A stretch of 14,127 nucleotides of DNA from SMTZ1-83 sp048883405 (lineage in GTDB: Archaea > Asgardarchaeota > Thorarchaeia > Thorarchaeales > Thorarchaeaceae): contig JBHLQS010000069.1 in assembly GCA_048883405.1 (NCBI GenBank), forward strand, positions 1 to 14,127, in the 5' to 3' direction. This document shows positions 6,586-13,470 of this stretch, one piece after another. Both the position numbers and the translations under genes were made by a program. The notes beneath the pieces were generated by a model. The model was not told the origin of the DNA, did no database searches, and worked only from the letters and a program-made list of their open reading frames with translations. Position 1 is the first letter of the stretch. Each line of letters starts with the position of its first letter.

Positions 6586-7281
6586 TTGTCAGAATGCGCG
6601 GAATGCGCGAGGCGAAAAGGGGAAGTGAGCACACAAGAGCTCTATCCTTGTGTTCTCTGCGGAGAGTCCAGGTGCATGACTCACGCAGTTTGGGTACCCG
6701 CCCACATCTTGGATAGGCCATTGGACTCAACTCAAGCAATTGTCAAAATGATGTCTGGGAGTTCAGACAAGGGTTGGTACGCCTTCTGCGGTAGAACCGG
6801 CCATGTTCCAAGAGGGATGCCAATATGGTATGGAAAGGAACGTGATGGCGGAAAGATTGTTGAAGAAATAATGAACCATGAGAAGCCAGAGGGCCTGGAG
6901 ATGTTTCCCATGTGGGAGGTGGGATTAGTCGAAGAGAGATTGGAGAAGCGATGGACAAAGGACCATTTCGAGGTAAGCTGTGACATTGCAGCCACTATCA
7001 ATCTCATTCATCGACTCTGGCAAAAGAAGGAAGATCCACGCGCATTCCTCGTTACATTGCAGACACTGGTGTTTGAAAACGTCGCTAGCAAGAAGGCGAT
7101 CTTCTTTGGCGCAACTAAAGAGGAGATAAAGAAGGGTATAGGGGAGAATCCAACACTCGCCGACGTGGTGAACTATGTTTGCAGCAGGTGTGCTGTGGTT
7201 GCATGTCTTAATAGGCAGGCACCATTTCATAATCAAAAACTCTTCAAGAATCTCATCAAGAGACCTGAGCTACTGAAATGA
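6586..7281 (+). CDS. Cysteine-rich putative zinc-binding protein, function unknown
   Basis: I do not recognise this 231-residue protein. The N-terminus has C4-x2-C7-x14-C22-x2-C25-x4-C30-x2-H33 and a further H40. This resembles the ligand order of AN1-type zinc fingers but lacks their final His-x-Cys pair; C68 and H73 might complete a site. The rest is soluble and mostly helical, with no membrane segment. A second cluster, C-S-R-C followed by AVVAC, lies about 30 residues from the C-terminus. Start: an in-frame TAA at 6568 leaves TTG 6586 as the best candidate. It keeps the first CxxC intact, although only a weak GGGAT precedes it. A TATA-like TTTTAT at 6536-6541 suggests its own promoter. 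It follows the metal exporter by 73 bases on the same strand, so a metal-related role is possible but unproven. Confidence 0.72.
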   Translation: MSECAECARRKGEVSTQELYPCVLCGESRCMTHAVWVPAHILDRPLDSTQAIVKMMSGSSDKGWYAFCGRTGHVPRGMPIWYGKERDGGKIVEEIMNHEKPEGLEMFPMWEVGLVEERLEKRWTKDHFEVSCDIAATINLIHRLWQKKEDPRAFLVTLQTLVFENVASKKAIFFGATKEEIKKGIGENPTLADVVNYVCSRCAVVACLNRQAPFHNQKLFKNLIKRPELLK

Positions 7282-7351
7282 TCCTCCAAGGGTATCCATA
7301 ACAAGAAAGTCAAAGAGGCTTCGAATTTTGCGACCGAATGATAGGGACCGT

Positions 7352-7383
7352 CTAGAGAGATGATACAGCAGTCATCTTCCTAG
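7352..7383. terminator. Imperfect hairpin between convergent genes
   Basis: CTAGAGAGATGA and TCATCTTCCTAG pair around an 8-base loop: eleven pairs including one G-T, with a single A/C mismatch. It sits between two genes that converge (ends at 7281 and 7507) and might stop transcription in either direction, though no long T-tract follows. The remainder of 7282-7506 shows no gene or repeat that I can support. Confidence 0.3.
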
Positions 7384-7506
7384 TTCTCGAGATCATTTGC
7401 ACCGAAGTAAGTGTGGTTTTCTGAAGAACAGAGCTAATGAAGCCCTTCCATTCCTCCCTGCACTCTTCAGACTCTGGTTCCCCAAGCGAGCATTGTAGAG
7501 TCTACG

Positions 7507-8592
7507 CTACGCGTCGGACTCGCATGCTGCAGGATCATCTGGCAACCGGCCATAGACTTTCCTGCCTAGCCAAATAGCAACATAGACAAGTGTTATCAAA
7601 ACTGGGACCTCAATAAGCGGTCCTACCACCGCTGCAAGGGCTTGTCCAGAGTCAATCCCGAATACCCCTATTGCCACGGCAATAGCCAGCTCAAAGTTAT
7701 TGCTAGCCGCGGTGAAAGACACTGTCACGTTCTTGTCGTAGCCGAACTTCAAGAAATAAGAAATACCAAATGAAACAAAGAACATCAGCATGAAATACGA
7801 CAGGAGCGGCAAGGATATTCTCAAGACGTCAAGAGGCAACGTAAGTATCTTCTCTCCCTGATAGAGGAACATCACTACAATGGTGAAAAGCAAACCAATT
7901 AGGGCTGTAGGTCCAAGGCGAGGAGCAAATTCGTTGTCATACCATTCCTTGCCTCGGGTTCGAATCAATGTGAAACGGGTGATAATTCCTGCAAACAGTG
8001 GAATCCCGAGGAATATCAGTACGCTTTTCGCGATATCTATGATAGAAATCGGAACTACTGACCCTGAACCCGGCGCTATGAACTCGGATAAAACTTCGAT
8101 ATAGAACCACGCCTCGACACTGTAGAGAAGGATTTGCATGATCGAGTTGATGGCGACAAGGACAGCACAAGACTCGCTGCAACCTCCTGCCATCATGTTC
8201 CAGATGAGGACCATGGCAATACATCTTGCCAGTCCCACGAGAATCAGGCCAACTCGATAGTCGGGCAGGTCTGGGAGGAATATCCATGCTAGGGTAAACA
8301 TCAACAACGGTCCAATGAGCCAATTCAGTACTAGTGAAACCCCAAACATTCTCTTCTCTGAGCTAAGCTTGCCCAGTTCCTCGTACTTGACCTTTGCAAG
8401 CACAGGATACATCATCCAAATCAGACCGATAGCTATAGGAAACGAAACTGTGTCGATTCTCCAGAAATCTAGGGCGTCAGCAATTCCAGGGAGGATGTAG
8501 CCCAGTACGAGTCCGATAGCCATTGCCAGGATAATCCAGACAGGCAGAAGCTTATCAAGTAGACCAAGTGATTTCCGGGGTTGCTGACTCAT
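7507..8592 (-). CDS. acr3: Arsenite efflux carrier, ACR3 family
   Basis: This 361-residue membrane protein has about ten hydrophobic helices of the bile acid/arsenite symporter fold; it should extrude As(III) (and perhaps antimonite) using the ion gradient. Family signatures are GLARCIAMVLIWN (120-132), where C124 matches the conserved arsenite-handling cysteine, and the SNNFELAIAVAIGVFG stretch with its conserved glutamate, followed by GPLIEVPVLITLVY. Additional cysteines C138 and C142 follow the first motif. The length is normal for ACR3. The ATG at 8592 has only a weak upstream GAGATGA. A TATA-like AT-rich element at 8683-8694 (minus strand) suggests its own promoter. No ArsR regulator, ArsC reductase, ArsM or ArsA gene is adjacent, so regulation is not visible. 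Confidence in the family is high. Confidence 0.93.
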   Translation of the reverse strand: MSQQPRKSLGLLDKLLPVWIILAMAIGLVLGYILPGIADALDFWRIDTVSFPIAIGLIWMMYPVLAKVKYEELGKLSSEKRMFGVSLVLNWLIGPLLMFTLAWIFLPDLPDYRVGLILVGLARCIAMVLIWNMMAGGCSESCAVLVAINSIMQILLYSVEAWFYIEVLSEFIAPGSGSVVPISIIDIAKSVLIFLGIPLFAGIITRFTLIRTRGKEWYDNEFAPRLGPTALIGLLFTIVVMFLYQGEKILTLPLDVLRISLPLLSYFMLMFFVSFGISYFLKFGYDKNVTVSFTAASNNFELAIAVAIGVFGIDSGQALAAVVGPLIEVPVLITLVYVAIWLGRKVYGRLPDDPAACESDA

Positions 8593-8722
8593 TTTTGATT
8601 CATCTCAATCTCTGCAGGTATTTTCATCGGGATGTTCCGGTTATCTGAAGATACTGTGTATGTAGCATATGACAGCTGGCAAATAATAATGGCATACTAG
8701 CCAAACACATCCACACACTCTG

Positions 8723-9580
8723 TCACTTATATTTGCCAAGGTACTGGACCTTTGCGAATCTATGATTCTCTGGATGCACTCGTGCTTCCTCTTTGCTTAT
8801 CTCACGAAGCTCGATATTCAGACTTTTTCTTGCTCCATCTATCCACAGCTCTCTAGCTGCGCGAGCTACAATGCTAGCCGCAGCTACAGCAATCTCATCC
8901 TCTGCTTGGTGACGCTGTACCAACTGGACTTGTTCGAGGTCCATAACCCGATCCAACCGTTCTCTTGTCTTTTCTCGCGAAAACTCATCAACCACAATCT
9001 GAATGCCAGTACCGGAAGAAGGTCCGATGTCATTGTAGACATTGGAAATGGCAATGGAATGCGCCCAAGCCAACAAGTCATTGAGGTTCTTGCCCTCAGC
9101 ATGAAGCTCGTCTAAACGTGTGTTGAATTTCTCTGGCGAGATTAAGACGATGTATCGAGACATGCTATGTTCCTTGATTAGTGGATTCAAATCCATAATT
9201 CTCTGAATAGACAGAGCTTTGCTGTCCATGACTCCATGTGCCCTCAAGATGCTGGATTGATTAGAAGAAACAGCCACTGCTGAAACCACAAGGGGTCCTA
9301 GCCACTCACCTTTTCCAGCTTCGTCGGAACCAATCACAATATCGAATCTGTCGCGATTCTCCATTTCAAGGACTGTTTCTTTGAGAAGGGATTCAGCGAG
9401 CAATCCTGAGGCTACAAGCTTTCCACTTGTATAGCCAATAATGGTTCCACCAGCACACTTCACTCGAAAGGATTCATATTGATTCGTAGGCTTCGCTTTA
9501 GTGACTTGGGAACTCTTGAATAACAACTCGTTGAGTTCTCGCAGTCGATTAGGATCGATTCTGACAACATAAGGGGGCAA
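8723..9580 (-). CDS. rnhC: Ribonuclease HIII
   Basis: This 285-residue enzyme cuts the RNA strand of RNA-DNA hybrids. Residues 1-75 form the TBP-like N-terminal substrate-binding domain typical of RNase HIII (F38 to G59 region, GGTIIGYTSGKLVASG). The catalytic domain opens with GSDEAGKGEWLGPLVV, giving D86 and E87; D198 (IVVDEFS) and E227 (HQAEDEIAVAAAS) complete the likely DEDE metal site. DSK at 119-121 and NLNDLLAWAH (165-174) are further HIII/HII-family landmarks. The length fits RNase HIII (about 300) better than archaeal RNase HII (about 200-230, no N-terminal domain). TTG 9580 follows GGAGG with 7 bases between. It starts 14 bases after the biotin ligase stop, so the two are very probably one transcript. 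RNase HIII is mainly known from bacteria, so its presence here is notable. Confidence 0.92.
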   Translation of the reverse strand: MPPYVVRIDPNRLRELNELLFKSSQVTKAKPTNQYESFRVKCAGGTIIGYTSGKLVASGLLAESLLKETVLEMENRDRFDIVIGSDEAGKGEWLGPLVVSAVAVSSNQSSILRAHGVMDSKALSIQRIMDLNPLIKEHSMSRYIVLISPEKFNTRLDELHAEGKNLNDLLAWAHSIAISNVYNDIGPSSGTGIQIVVDEFSREKTRERLDRVMDLEQVQLVQRHQAEDEIAVAAASIVARAARELWIDGARKSLNIELREISKEEARVHPENHRFAKVQYLGKYK

Positions 9581-9587
9581 AGTCTAT

Positions 9588-9592
9588 CCTCC
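9588..9592 (-). promoter_or_regulatory. Ribosome binding site for the RNase HIII TTG start
   Basis: GGAGG on the minus strand, 7 bases before TTG 9580. It lies in the 14-base space after the biotin ligase stop codon, supporting coupled expression of the two genes. Confidence 0.7.
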
Positions 9593-9594
9593 GA

Positions 9595-10377
9595 TCATTC
9601 GAGATGAACAACATCACCAAGCGTCACGACTTCTTTGCCTGCTTTTGTATTCACAATCAAAGATCCAGTTTCATCGATTCGTTCAGCAATGCCTTCGATA
9701 AAGCCTGCTTCCTGTTCAACTCGCACCTTCTTTCCAAGCGTGTCGCAGAGACAATTATACTCGACTAGCATTGGAGTGAAGGATCGAGCTGCTTGTATCG
9801 TGATTAATCTTCTATCAATCTCGCCTACAATACGTGATGCAAGATGTTCGCGGGATGTGTTTGAACAAATCTCCTCGTAGATTGTTGTCATACTGTTTCG
9901 TACTTCAGGGGGAAAGTCCTCACGTGCAACGTTCTGATTTATCCCAACTCCCAGAACGACTCCTTTCACCTGTTCACCATCCATGACTAATTCGCTCAGA
10001 ATCCCTCCAATCTTCCTCCGGCCCACTAGGATATCATTTGGCCATTTCAGACGAACTGGAACAACTCCCATCTTCATTATTGCAGTTGCAGAAGCACATC
10101 CCATTAGAAGTCCAAGCAGTGGGCTCAAGGACTGCTTGATTCGCGGTTGTAGCACAATCGATAGATACAGACTGCCTTTGGGAGAAACCCAAACCCGGTC
10201 GTGTCTGCCTCGACCCTGCGTCTGTTTATCCGCGACGACAACCAAGCCCTCACCCTCACCTTCCAACACGTGCTGCTTGGCAACTGCATTTGTGGAGCCC
10301 GCTTCATCCAGTACAATCAGCCGGGGTGCTAGAATTTTGGTTTCCGAACACCTCAGAATCTCATCCTGGTCTAACAT
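9595..10377 (-). CDS. birA: Biotin-protein ligase (biotin--[acetyl-CoA-carboxylase] ligase), monofunctional
   Basis: This 260-residue enzyme activates biotin with ATP and attaches it to the lysine of biotin carrier domains. It has GSTN at 27-30, the biotinyl-AMP loop QTQGRGR at 52-58, KWPND at 111-115 and KIGGIL at 122-127, then a small C-terminal SH3-like domain ending in GDVVHLE. No N-terminal helix-turn-helix is present, so it is not a BirA-type repressor. I place the start at ATG 10377, preceded by AGGTG with 7 bases between. The reading frame stays open to 10515, but that would overlap the DUF72 gene and add 46 residues unlike the family. A TTTTTAAG TATA-like box near 10431-10438 fits the shorter start. 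The natural partner is the carboxylase whose beta subunit lies at the left edge. RNase HIII follows in the same transcript. Confidence 0.92.
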   Translation of the reverse strand: MLDQDEILRCSETKILAPRLIVLDEAGSTNAVAKQHVLEGEGEGLVVVADKQTQGRGRHDRVWVSPKGSLYLSIVLQPRIKQSLSPLLGLLMGCASATAIMKMGVVPVRLKWPNDILVGRRKIGGILSELVMDGEQVKGVVLGVGINQNVAREDFPPEVRNSMTTIYEEICSNTSREHLASRIVGEIDRRLITIQAARSFTPMLVEYNCLCDTLGKKVRVEQEAGFIEGIAERIDETGSLIVNTKAGKEVVTLGDVVHLE

Positions 10378-10430
10378 CTCTCTGCACCTGCCCGTGAAGG
10401 TTCTCCATCCCGTATCCTGACCCCCAGCGC

Positions 10431-10438
10431 TTAAAAAT
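10431..10438 (-). promoter_or_regulatory. TATA-like box for the biotin ligase / RNase HIII unit
   Basis: The minus strand reads CATTTTTAAGC across this point. A start of transcription about 27 bases on (near 10407) would leave a leader of about 30 bases before ATG 10377, containing the AGGTG ribosome site at 10385-10389. Inferred from spacing only. Confidence 0.45.
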
Positions 10439-10459
10439 GGCGGTTTTTCTACTCTCTTT

Positions 10460-11299
10460 CTAAAACTCGTCCAGCGTTGTTTGACTAATTGCCAGCGTGG
10501 GAAGCATTCGCTCAAGCTTTCCTTTCTGCACGGGACGGATGCAGTTCATCAATTCCATCATCTGCAAGGCATTTGTGGGTCCAAAACCAAAGAAATGATT
10601 GTTGAAGAAAGTATAGACGGTTTCGTTCTCATCAAGAAGATGAATCAATCGATTCTTCCAGTCTAGTAGCTCATCATCGGAATATCGATAGTTATACCAG
10701 GGATTACTCCCATGGCCATGGAGTCGAACATAGACGAAGTCTGTTGTCACTCTCACATTTATTGGAAGACGAGGCTCATCAACAATTACATGTGCAATTT
10801 GATAGTCCTCAAGCAATCGCCAGATTCTAGAATGAATCCAGCTCTCATGACGAAACTCTATTGCATATCGAAAGTCAGGATCTAGGGCAGAGAAGAATGT
10901 TTCAAGATCTCCAAAGGTGGAAAGCTCCCAAGGGGGTAATTGGATGAGTAAAACGCCTAAGCGCGGACTCATGGGTCGCATCCTGTCGAAGAAGTCGGTC
11001 AATATCGCACCAGCTTCTGAATGCAGGTTCAATCTGTTATCGTGAGTCACTCGATGCGGGATTTTTGCTGTGAAGTGTTTAGTTTCAGACAGTGTAGCCA
11101 TCAAGTATTGGATTATCGAATCTTTAGGAGGCCCATAGAATGTGCTGTTTATCTCAGCGACATCAAAGTAAGTGAAATATTGCTGAAGCATGGTCCGATT
11201 CGAGCTGTAGAATATCCCTTTCCACTCAGGATAAGACCATCCACACGTCCCAATATGGAGTCCTTTTCTCAGTGTAACTCTGCTCCTCAATACGCTCAT
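10460..11299 (-). CDS. DUF72 (YecE-like) family protein
   Basis: This 279-residue soluble protein belongs to the DUF72 family, a TIM-barrel-like fold of unknown biochemical role. Diagnostic segments are HIGTCGWSYPEWKGIFY near residues 15-31, EINSTFYGPP, the FTAKIPHRVTHD strand, LLIQLPPW, YAIEFRHESW, and the C-terminal VYTFFNNHFFGFGPTNA. The family average is about 240-280 residues, so it is full length. ATG 11299 has no clear SD and a CTTTTC-like element about 27 bases upstream, so the transcript may be leaderless. It is divergent from the SRAP gene, with only 76 bases between the two start codons, and ends 82 bases before the biotin ligase start on the same strand. Function should not be guessed beyond the family name. 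Confidence 0.9.
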   Translation of the reverse strand: MSVLRSRVTLRKGLHIGTCGWSYPEWKGIFYSSNRTMLQQYFTYFDVAEINSTFYGPPKDSIIQYLMATLSETKHFTAKIPHRVTHDNRLNLHSEAGAILTDFFDRMRPMSPRLGVLLIQLPPWELSTFGDLETFFSALDPDFRYAIEFRHESWIHSRIWRLLEDYQIAHVIVDEPRLPINVRVTTDFVYVRLHGHGSNPWYNYRYSDDELLDWKNRLIHLLDENETVYTFFNNHFFGFGPTNALQMMELMNCIRPVQKGKLERMLPTLAISQTTLDEF

Positions 11300-11341
11300 A
11301 TAGAATTATCTTCTCAGTCATTGAAAAGCACCCCCAAACTC

Positions 11342-11351
11342 AATCCTTTTA
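11342..11351 (+). promoter_or_regulatory. TATA-like element for the SRAP gene
   Basis: AATCCTTTTA lies about 27-30 bases before the ATG at 11376, the spacing expected between an archaeal TATA box and a transcript start. With no SD before that ATG, a leaderless mRNA is plausible. Confidence 0.35.
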
Positions 11352-11375
11352 CCTGTAGGTTGCGATATTCACTGG

Positions 11376-12050
11376 ATGTGCGGTCGTTTCAATTTCCTCA
11401 GTCACAAGACAGCAGTTGAGGAGAGATTTGGGGTCACTGATATTGACTTCGATATTGTCCCACGATACAATATCGCACCTAGCCAGAAGATTGCGACAGT
11501 GATTCAAGATCCAGAGCTCCGCATGGTTGAGATGCGATGGGGCTACATACCCGTCTGGGCCAAGGAAGATAAGATTGGCTACAAGATGATAAACTCGCGT
11601 GCTGAAAAAGTGGCTGAAAGTCGGGTCTTCAAGAGTTCATTCCAGAAGAAGAGATGCCTCATCCCAGCCACTGGCTTCTATGAATGGCAGAAGGTTGGAA
11701 AGGTCAAGAAGCCTATGCATATTCGTTTGGAGTCGAGAGAGATCTTTTCTTTTGCAGGAATATATAGCCACTGGAAATCACCTCAAGACAAGATGGTCTT
11801 GAGCTGTTCAATCATCACTACCACACCCAACAACCTAGTTGAGCCAATTCATAATCGAATGCCAGTTATTCTCCCGAGAGAGAAAGAATCCACTTGGCTT
11901 GATCCTGACTTGCAGGATGTTGAGGTTTTGAAAAATCTACTCATGCCTTATGAACCTGAAGGAATGGAGGCATACGAGGTTTCGACCTATGTTAACTCTC
12001 CCAGCAATACAGGACCAGTTTGTACTACACCAGTTCAGATGCAGCTGTGA
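11376..12050 (+). CDS. SRAP-domain abasic-site processing protein (YedK/HMCES family)
   Basis: This 224-residue protein should form a covalent thiazolidine link with abasic sites in single-stranded DNA, shielding them from strand breakage. The invariant MCGRF start places the crosslinking C2 immediately after the initiator Met, which also fixes the start codon. The other active-site residues are present: N73 in MINSRAE, E103 in TGFYEW, and H159 in HNRMPVIL. RYNIAPSQ (30-37) and RWGYIPVWAK (54-63) are further family motifs. Length is normal. No SD precedes the ATG, and a TATA-like element sits about 27 bases upstream, so translation may be leaderless. A 9-base inverted repeat lies inside the early coding region. 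The gene diverges from the DUF72 gene and converges on the MFS gene with only 12 bases between stops. Confidence 0.94.
   Translation: MCGRFNFLSHKTAVEERFGVTDIDFDIVPRYNIAPSQKIATVIQDPELRMVEMRWGYIPVWAKEDKIGYKMINSRAEKVAESRVFKSSFQKKRCLIPATGFYEWQKVGKVKKPMHIRLESREIFSFAGIYSHWKSPQDKMVLSCSIITTTPNNLVEPIHNRMPVILPREKESTWLDPDLQDVEVLKNLLMPYEPEGMEAYEVSTYVNSPSNTGPVCTTPVQMQL
11439..11475. repeat. Triple GATATTG motif with a 9-base inverted repeat inside the SRAP gene
   Basis: GATATTG occurs at 11439-11445 and 11451-11457 in the same direction, and in reverse complement within ACAATATCG at 11467-11475. CGATATTGT (11450-11458) and ACAATATCG form a perfect 9-base inverted repeat with an 8-base spacer. It lies about 75-100 bases into the coding region and could be an internal hairpin or operator, or chance from the Asp-Ile-rich codons. 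Confidence 0.5.
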
Positions 12051-12062
12051 TTCTGACAGGAA

Positions 12063-13358
12063 TTAGGTGATGTCCAATTCCTCTTCCAATCTGTCCTCGA
12101 TAACAACCTCAGCTTCTTGAAGTCTCTTGAGTTCCTCTTCTTTTCCTCTGAAGAAGTAATAGAACATGAAGATGCCTACGACATAGAGTCCCGAAACCAA
12201 GAGATAGGGTTCTCTATAAAGCCCGGCTGCAAGCATCCAGCCACCAATGTTGGCAGCAACACCTCTGGCCAGCGAGTCTCCAGTCCTCACAACTCCTGTT
12301 GCTGTTGCCCTCTCCTCCTTTCTCAGACCTTCCATGAAGAAAGCACTTGAAATAGGCCCGGCCATATTCATCAGCACGGCGCGCATAACATAAGCTATGA
12401 CAGCGAAGTAGAGGACTGGTGCCCATGAAATCATCAAGAGGAAAGGTATCGAAAGGGCCTCTGTCAGGATTATTGTATTGACCTTACCAATCCTATCCGC
12501 CAATGCCGGTGCGGCGAAGTTGCCTGCGGAGAGTGTCATAGTGTTGATTCCGAAGATTATGCCAATCAGGGCGGAGTCTGCTTCGAAGACACTCTCAAAG
12601 AAGAGGTTGAAGTACATGACTATCATCCCCGCTCCCAAGCCAATCATTGAAGTTGTGACCATATATCCGCCAATGAATCTCCAGTTCCTGACATTCTGGA
12701 AACCCATTCTCACTTCGCAGTCCCTTGGAGGGTCTCTGCTCATCGGGATAACAAGGAGTGTTGACAGAAGCATGGGCCCCAGACTAAACCAGAGAGTCAA
12801 TCGATAAGGCCACAATAGAGTGGGACCAAGATTCAGGGAGGATTGAAAGACACCTGGAAGGAATCCCCCGAGGATATTACCAGCAAGAACGGCTAGAAGT
12901 GAGATGCCGCCGCTGAATCCAAACAGGTGTGAACGTTCCTCTGAAGTGGAAAGATCAGTTATGTACGGCGCCCAAGCCACCTGACCAAACGCGCTTGTGA
13001 GGCCAAGAACTAGCTGCGACAGCATCAGAAGGATTGGATCGACAACAGTGTACTGAACTGCAATCATGCCTAGCCCGAGAAAGCTCTGGCTCAGAACAAT
13101 GCGTTTCCTGCTCCTCCTATCAGTCACCATTCCAGCTATAATGGCAATAGTGGCTGTAGCAAACATCGATACCGATAGGAAAAGGCCAAGAAAGTCCTCC
13201 TCGAAACCGGGAATCGTGACCATGTAGAGATTGAACACGACATTGCTGACACCGAACGCGAATGCATTTAGGGCATTGGATGCAATCCAGAGACGAGCAT
13301 CCGTCTTAAAGAGCCTAAGCTTGCCTATGTATCCTAGCTTCGCATCTTGGGTCAACAA
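12063..13358 (-). CDS. Major facilitator superfamily transporter
   Basis: This 431-residue integral membrane protein shows twelve hydrophobic helices split into two halves by a charged loop near the middle (MSRDPPRDCEV region). The loop between helices 2 and 3, GMVTDRRSRKR (76-86), is the MFS motif A, and a similar ALADRIGKVN loop occurs in the second half. The C-terminus is an acidic cytoplasmic tail of about 30 residues (GKEEELKRL onward). Substrate is unknown; the overall pattern is that of drug or small-metabolite efflux carriers. The start is TTG 13358 (a second TTG follows directly), preceded by AGGA with 7 bases between; a nearer ATG is out of frame. A TATA-like CTTTAT reading on the minus strand (13420-13425) would give a leader of about 37 bases. 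It diverges from the threonine aldolase gene. Confidence 0.9.
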   Translation of the reverse strand: MLTQDAKLGYIGKLRLFKTDARLWIASNALNAFAFGVSNVVFNLYMVTIPGFEEDFLGLFLSVSMFATATIAIIAGMVTDRRSRKRIVLSQSFLGLGMIAVQYTVVDPILLMLSQLVLGLTSAFGQVAWAPYITDLSTSEERSHLFGFSGGISLLAVLAGNILGGFLPGVFQSSLNLGPTLLWPYRLTLWFSLGPMLLSTLLVIPMSRDPPRDCEVRMGFQNVRNWRFIGGYMVTTSMIGLGAGMIVMYFNLFFESVFEADSALIGIIFGINTMTLSAGNFAAPALADRIGKVNTIILTEALSIPFLLMISWAPVLYFAVIAYVMRAVLMNMAGPISSAFFMEGLRKEERATATGVVRTGDSLARGVAANIGGWMLAAGLYREPYLLVSGLYVVGIFMFYYFFRGKEEELKRLQEAEVVIEDRLEEELDIT

Positions 13359-13403
13359 TACTCATTCCTAAGAATCCAATTGACTCTGATGGCTTGAAAA
13401 GTG

Positions 13404-13425
13404 CCTTTATTCATTGTGCATAAAG
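13404..13425. promoter_or_regulatory. Interlocked divergent TATA-like boxes
   Basis: CTTTAT at 13405-13410 reads toward the threonine aldolase and its reverse complement ATAAAG at 13420-13425 reads toward the MFS gene. Each is about 60-65 bases from its start codon, giving predicted leaders of about 36 bases on both sides. The two promoters would overlap, so the genes may be mutually exclusive or share control. Confidence 0.4.
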
Positions 13426-13470
13426 CATGTACCGGAAGGCTAAAACTCAGCACATATCACATGCAGAACT

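Noticed and set aside
8678..8695. Two TGGCA copies 13 bases apart upstream of the arsenite exporter, considered as an ArsR-type operator.
   Set aside because: They are direct rather than inverted repeats, short, and no ArsR gene is nearby.
10378..10515. Longer biotin ligase starting at 10515.
   Set aside because: It would overlap the DUF72 gene by 56 bases and add 46 residues without family resemblance, while ATG 10377 has a well-spaced SD and an upstream TATA-like box.
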